This document shows, piece by piece, positions 61,300 to 64,000 of a stretch of 64,000 nt of DNA. Numbering within the stretch: the stretch's first letter is position 1; the number at the start of each line of letters is the position of its first letter. Location: NCBI GenBank assembly GCA_022823225.1, contig JAJDXM010000046.1:46391-110390 (forward strand). The letters run 5' to 3'. The notes beneath the pieces are model-generated. The model did no database searches. It worked only from the letters and a program-made list of their open reading frames with translations, and was not told the origin of the DNA. This DNA is from Gemmatimonadota bacterium (GTDB lineage: Bacteria > Gemmatimonadota > Gemmatimonadetes > Longimicrobiales > Gaopeijiaceae). The position numbers and the translations under genes were made by a program.

Positions 61300-62460
61300 C
61301 TAGCCGCGATACCTTCTGCGGGCTTCCAGCGCCTTCCGAAGCTGTCCCTCGTCGGCCTTCTGATAGCACTGAAGCACCGTCTTGGCCGTCTTCCAGCCTC
61401 CCAGCTCACAAAGCACCTTGAGCGGCTGATCCATCAGGTCGCTGGCGAACTTCCGCCGAAGCGAGTGCCAGCCCCTCCCGGGCTTGGACTCCAGCCCAGC
61501 CAGCCTTTCGGCCCTGACCCACCATCCTTGCGCCAGCCCGGATCCCATGCAATTCGATGGACTCTTGGGCGCGGGCAGCACCGGAGCTTCCCCGGGTCCG
61601 GGGTTCTTCCTCCTCGCGTCTTCAAGCGCGTCGAGTGCCTCGTCGGTGACGGGCGTGACGTGCTCGTGCCCCGACTTGTCGTGCTCGGCACGCCAGAGGA
61701 CAGTCCCTCCCTCGAAGTCGATGTCGCACCACCGAAGCTTGCAGATCGCGCCGATTCGGTGGCCGGTTTCGTGCGCGAGTATGAGCGCGAGGTGGAACCG
61801 CCAGTCCACCCGCCCGGAGACTTCGAGCAGCGCCCGGTACTCCTCCTCCGTGATTACCACCCGGTTCGGGTTCTTCTCCGTGGGCTTCCTGAGGCCCTTG
61901 AGCGGGTTCCTGTCGAGGAGCAGACGGCCGTGCTCGTCTCTCGACCGGGCGGCCCAATTGAGCACCGCGATCAGGAACTTCAGGTCGCATTCGACCATCC
62001 GGTCACTTACCGGCTTGCCGCTCGGTCCGATCCTGCCCGCCCGCCGTTCCCTGATGAAGCGGTCCCAGTCCCTTTGGGACAGGGTGGCCGGGTCGCGGTT
62101 CCGCCCGAAGAAACGGAGGAACATGCGCGTGGCGGTCCGGTCGTAGCGACGAGACTTCCAGCCCTTGGTGGGCGTCACCTCCTCGCCGTAGATGTCAAAA
62201 AGCTCGCCCAGCTTGAGCGGCTCGGGCTCGGCTTCCTGCTTGCCGTTCAGGTCCGGGCCAACGAACCCTGCGGCGAACTCGTCGGCCTGCTTCTTAGCCC
62301 TCACCCAGTCGCGATGACCCAGCGACCGAGTGAGCCTGCGCCCGTTCTCGCGCCACTCGATCTGGAAGATGCCGGTTTTCGGGTCGGGGAACACCCGGAC
62401 CCTGTTCCGGCCCCATTCGCCGGCGCCATAGCTCCGGCGGCTTCGTTTCGTGCGTGCCAT
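61300..62460 (-). CDS. int: tyrosine recombinase/integrase
   Basis: Phage-type site-specific recombinase, 386 residues. The catalytic set is complete: R235 in HETGHRIGAICKLRW, K262 in EHDKSGHEH, H332-x2-R335 in GWHSLRRKFA, W356 (replacing the usual His) in ELGGWKTAKT, and the nucleophile Y366 in LQCYQKA. A basic N-terminal part (about 1-75) looks like an arm-type DNA-binding region, followed by a core-binding SAM-like domain. It lies at the border between the truncated amidohydrolase and the mobilization genes. Stop TAG at 61300; ATG at 62460. Confidence 0.93.
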   Translation of the reverse strand: MARTKRSRRSYGAGEWGRNRVRVFPDPKTGIFQIEWRENGRRLTRSLGHRDWVRAKKQADEFAAGFVGPDLNGKQEAEPEPLKLGELFDIYGEEVTPTKGWKSRRYDRTATRMFLRFFGRNRDPATLSQRDWDRFIRERRAGRIGPSGKPVSDRMVECDLKFLIAVLNWAARSRDEHGRLLLDRNPLKGLRKPTEKNPNRVVITEEEYRALLEVSGRVDWRFHLALILAHETGHRIGAICKLRWCDIDFEGGTVLWRAEHDKSGHEHVTPVTDEALDALEDARRKNPGPGEAPVLPAPKSPSNCMGSGLAQGWWVRAERLAGLESKPGRGWHSLRRKFASDLMDQPLKVLCELGGWKTAKTVLQCYQKADEGQLRKALEARRRYRG

Positions 62461-62615
62461 CGTTCGATTCCTCTCGATTGATGGACTGCACGATCTGCGC
62501 GTTTGAAACTTCGCGCGGGGCTGGCCCGTCGTCCAGAGTTGTGCGTCCCGGCCGACTCTGGCGCGGGCGCGCCACGGGGGCGCTGGTTTCTGCGTTTAGT
62601 GGAGGAGGAAGATGT

Positions 62616-62656
62616 GTTAACGCTTCACGTTAACCTCTGGTCGGGGGATGCCCCCG
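62616..62656. other. candidate origin of transfer (oriT) with two inverted repeats
   Basis: Between the divergent integrase and mob genes lies a 244-base gap. It contains GTTAACG/CGTTAAC (62616-62622 with 62628-62634, 5-base loop) and CGGGGG/CCCCCG (62642-62647 with 62651-62656, 3-base loop). An A/T-rich dyad right before mobC and relaxase genes is the usual place of oriT; no known nic consensus was matched. It could instead be an operator for MobC. Confidence 0.4.
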
Positions 62657-62704
62657 AGCCCCCGAAACGACACTTCCGCGCGCCACCAAGGGAGGCTGCC
62701 CGAC

Positions 62705-63049
62705 ATGGCCCGTCCCCGGAAGCCCGGGGCCGAACGCAGGAGCCGCACGATCGGCGTGCGCGTCACGCCCGCGGAGGCCGCGGAGATCGCCGAGCGGGCC
62801 GGAGCGGCCCGCATGACGACGGGCGGCTACGTGCGCCGCAGGGCGCTCGGGCAGCCGGTCCGCGAGGCGGCCGTTCACCGTCTCGGCGCACGGGAGCGCG
62901 TCGAACTCCGCCGGATCGGGGTCAATCTGAACCAGATTGCCCGCGCCCTCAACTCCGGGGCCTCGGCACCGGCCGGGACGCTGGAGGCCGTCGAGCGGGT
63001 GGGCGATCTCGCGGCCGATCTGCTGAGCGGCGAGGCGCTGGAGCGTTGA
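62705..63049 (+). CDS. mobC: MobC-like ribbon-helix-helix mobilization protein
   Basis: A 114-residue basic protein. An N-terminal segment (RTIGVRVTPAEAAEIAERAG, about 14-33) is the beta-strand and helix of the MobC/NikA ribbon-helix-helix fold; the C-terminal part contains GVNLNQIARALNSG, the family's signature. Such accessory proteins bind oriT and recruit the relaxase. ATG at 62705 follows GGGAGG at good spacing; an earlier ATG (62648) would add 19 residues of no homology. The stop overlaps the relaxase start as TTGA. Confidence 0.85.
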   Translation: MARPRKPGAERRSRTIGVRVTPAEAAEIAERAGAARMTTGGYVRRRALGQPVREAAVHRLGARERVELRRIGVNLNQIARALNSGASAPAGTLEAVERVGDLAADLLSGEALER

Positions 63050-64000
63050 TCCCGAAGATCAACGGACTGGGCCGCTCGTTCGCCGGGGTCGCGGCGTACT
63101 GCCTGCACGACGCCCCGGAGCCGGAAGACCGCCGTCCGAGGACATCGGAGCGGGTCGGGTGGGCCGACACCCGCAACCTCGCGACGCTCCGGCCGGAGCG
63201 GGCCGCGCGGCTGATGGCCGCGACGGCGAAGGCGGCCCCCGACCTCAAGCGGCTGGCGGGCGGGTCGCCGGGAGGCCGGAAGCTCGCGAAGCCGGTCCTG
63301 CACTACTCGCTCAGCTGGGCGCGGGACGAGACGCCCGACAAGCGGGAGATGATCCGGGCCGTGGACGGGAGTCTGGAGGCGCTGGGGCTGGAGGGCCACG
63401 AGGTGCTGATCGTCGCGCACGAGGACACCCGGCACCCGCATGTCCACGTCATCGCCAACCGTGTCGACCCGGAGACCGGGAAGGCGGCGACGGTGGGCAA
63501 CAGCAAGCTCCGGCTGTCGCGCTGGGCCGAGGGCTACGAGCGGGAACAGGGCCGGATCCGGTGCGAGAGGCGGGTCGAGAACAACGAGCGGCGACGGGCG
63601 GGCCGGGACGTGGTTCGCGGCCCGTCGGATCGGCCGCGCCACTGGGCGCGAGTCCGCCGCGAGGGGATGCAGCCCGGACGGGCGCGGCGGGCGAGGAAGC
63701 CGCGCCGCGAGGATCAAGTCGACATGGAGGCATGGCGGCACCTTGAGGCGGAGGCTTGGGAGAAGGTCGCGGACGGGCGCGAGTGGAGCTTCGGGCACCT
63801 TGAAACCCGCGCGCGGAAGGAATGGGCCGAACTACACAAGCGGCAGGAGGAGATGCGGGAGAGGCTCGACCGGGAGAGCCGCACCGTGCTCGGACGGCTC
63901 CGGATCTGGCGGACCGAGCGCTCGCTCAGGGAACTGGTCGGCGCGGTCCGGGGCCGGGAGGACCTGGTAAAGGGCTGGCGCGAGGAACTCGACCGGGATC
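63046..64000 (+). CDS. relaxase (MobA/VirD2 family), 3' end outside window
   Basis: Cuts oriT and pilots the strand in conjugation. The open frame starts at TTG 63046, overlapping mobC by TTGA, and runs to the edge (318 codons seen). The start reads MIPKINGLGRSFAGVAAYCLHD, the typical relaxase opening with the Tyr of motif I (AYCLHD). Motif III is visible as ARDETP...HEDTRHPHVHVIANRVD, with the metal-binding histidines in HPHVH. After about residue 160 the chain becomes highly charged and helical, as in the C-terminal part of these proteins. No stop is reached in the window. Confidence 0.88.
   Translation, partial: MIPKINGLGRSFAGVAAYCLHDAPEPEDRRPRTSERVGWADTRNLATLRPERAARLMAATAKAAPDLKRLAGGSPGGRKLAKPVLHYSLSWARDETPDKREMIRAVDGSLEALGLEGHEVLIVAHEDTRHPHVHVIANRVDPETGKAATVGNSKLRLSRWAEGYEREQGRIRCERRVENNERRRAGRDVVRGPSDRPRHWARVRREGMQPGRARRARKPRREDQVDMEAWRHLEAEAWEKVADGREWSFGHLETRARKEWAELHKRQEEMRERLDRESRTVLGRLRIWRTERSLRELVGAVRGREDLVKGWREELDRD

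Larger units (their letters stand above)
61208..64000. mobile_element. left part of an integrative mobilizable element
   Basis: From the truncation point of the amidohydrolase rightward: tyrosine integrase (minus), candidate oriT, MobC-like protein and relaxase (plus), which runs off the window. The genes differ from the surrounding metabolic and secreted-protein set. Conjugation pore or ATPase genes are not seen, but the right part is missing. The left boundary (about 61208) is inferred from where paralogue homology ends. Confidence 0.75.

Noticed and set aside
61212..61300. tRNA or tmRNA 3' end as integration site (gttcgactcccgcc resembles a T-loop)
   Set aside because: The flanking bases cannot form the five-pair T-stem or an acceptor stem, and the bordering homology is to a protein gene.

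Overview
The window reads as chromosome from a very GC-rich, diderm, aerobic heterotroph. My best guess is a member of Gemmatimonadota. This is an inference from gene content: a permease-less PTS relay with HPr kinase, several secreted PD40-propeller amidohydrolases side by side, many secreted or outer-membrane proteins, and a sorting-domain-like protein. No 16S rRNA gene is present to confirm it. Genes are packed tightly, with many ATGA, GTGA and TTGA start/stop overlaps, and no gene-free stretch exceeds 300 bases.

From 1.3 to 36.2 kb almost everything is on the minus strand and is housekeeping. In transcription order, starting near 36 kb: rnz, tyrA, an aroA-cmk fusion, rpsA (own promoter, acidic repeat tail), an LpoA/Leu-binding-like lipoprotein, pccB, a PDZ protein, accC, a biotin carrier and a methylmalonyl-CoA mutase catalytic subunit (a propionyl-CoA to succinyl-CoA route), fmdB-like, argS, a PfkB kinase, purM, a predicted barrel protein, the riboflavin genes ribD-ribE-ribBX-ribH, nusB, a glycosyltransferase, hpf, hprK, a mannose-type EIIA, ptsH, ptsI, metK, a DUF151 nuclease-family gene, a membrane-anchored secreted protein, recO, selB and a small sorting-domain protein. 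A dus fragment and a ptsN-like gene sit divergently at the left edge. The PTS parts form a regulatory phosphorelay (EI, HPr, two EIIA, HPr kinase) with no sugar permease in view. The RibBA-like protein has lost the zinc cysteines of its GTP cyclohydrolase II half.

From 36.2 to 58.4 kb most genes are on the plus strand and encode exported proteins: a Tat-type class V aminotransferase, a CopC-CopD fusion, a carboxypeptidase-regulatory-like protein, ApaG, a secreted repeat protein coupled to two tandem Omp85-like barrel paralogues, a signal-peptide-bearing fumarylacetoacetate-hydrolase-family protein, and two very large coupled PD40-propeller amidohydrolases. The exceptions on the minus strand are an MscS channel, a lipoprotein, tRNA-Leu(UAA) and arginase.

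From 58.4 kb to the right end there is a small minus-strand gene and a third amidohydrolase paralogue that has lost its signal peptide and about the first half of its propeller. Its truncation point lies next to a tyrosine integrase, followed by a candidate oriT, a MobC-like protein and a MobA/VirD2-type relaxase cut by the window edge. This is the left end of an integrative, mobilizable element that appears to have inserted into the amidohydrolase gene.
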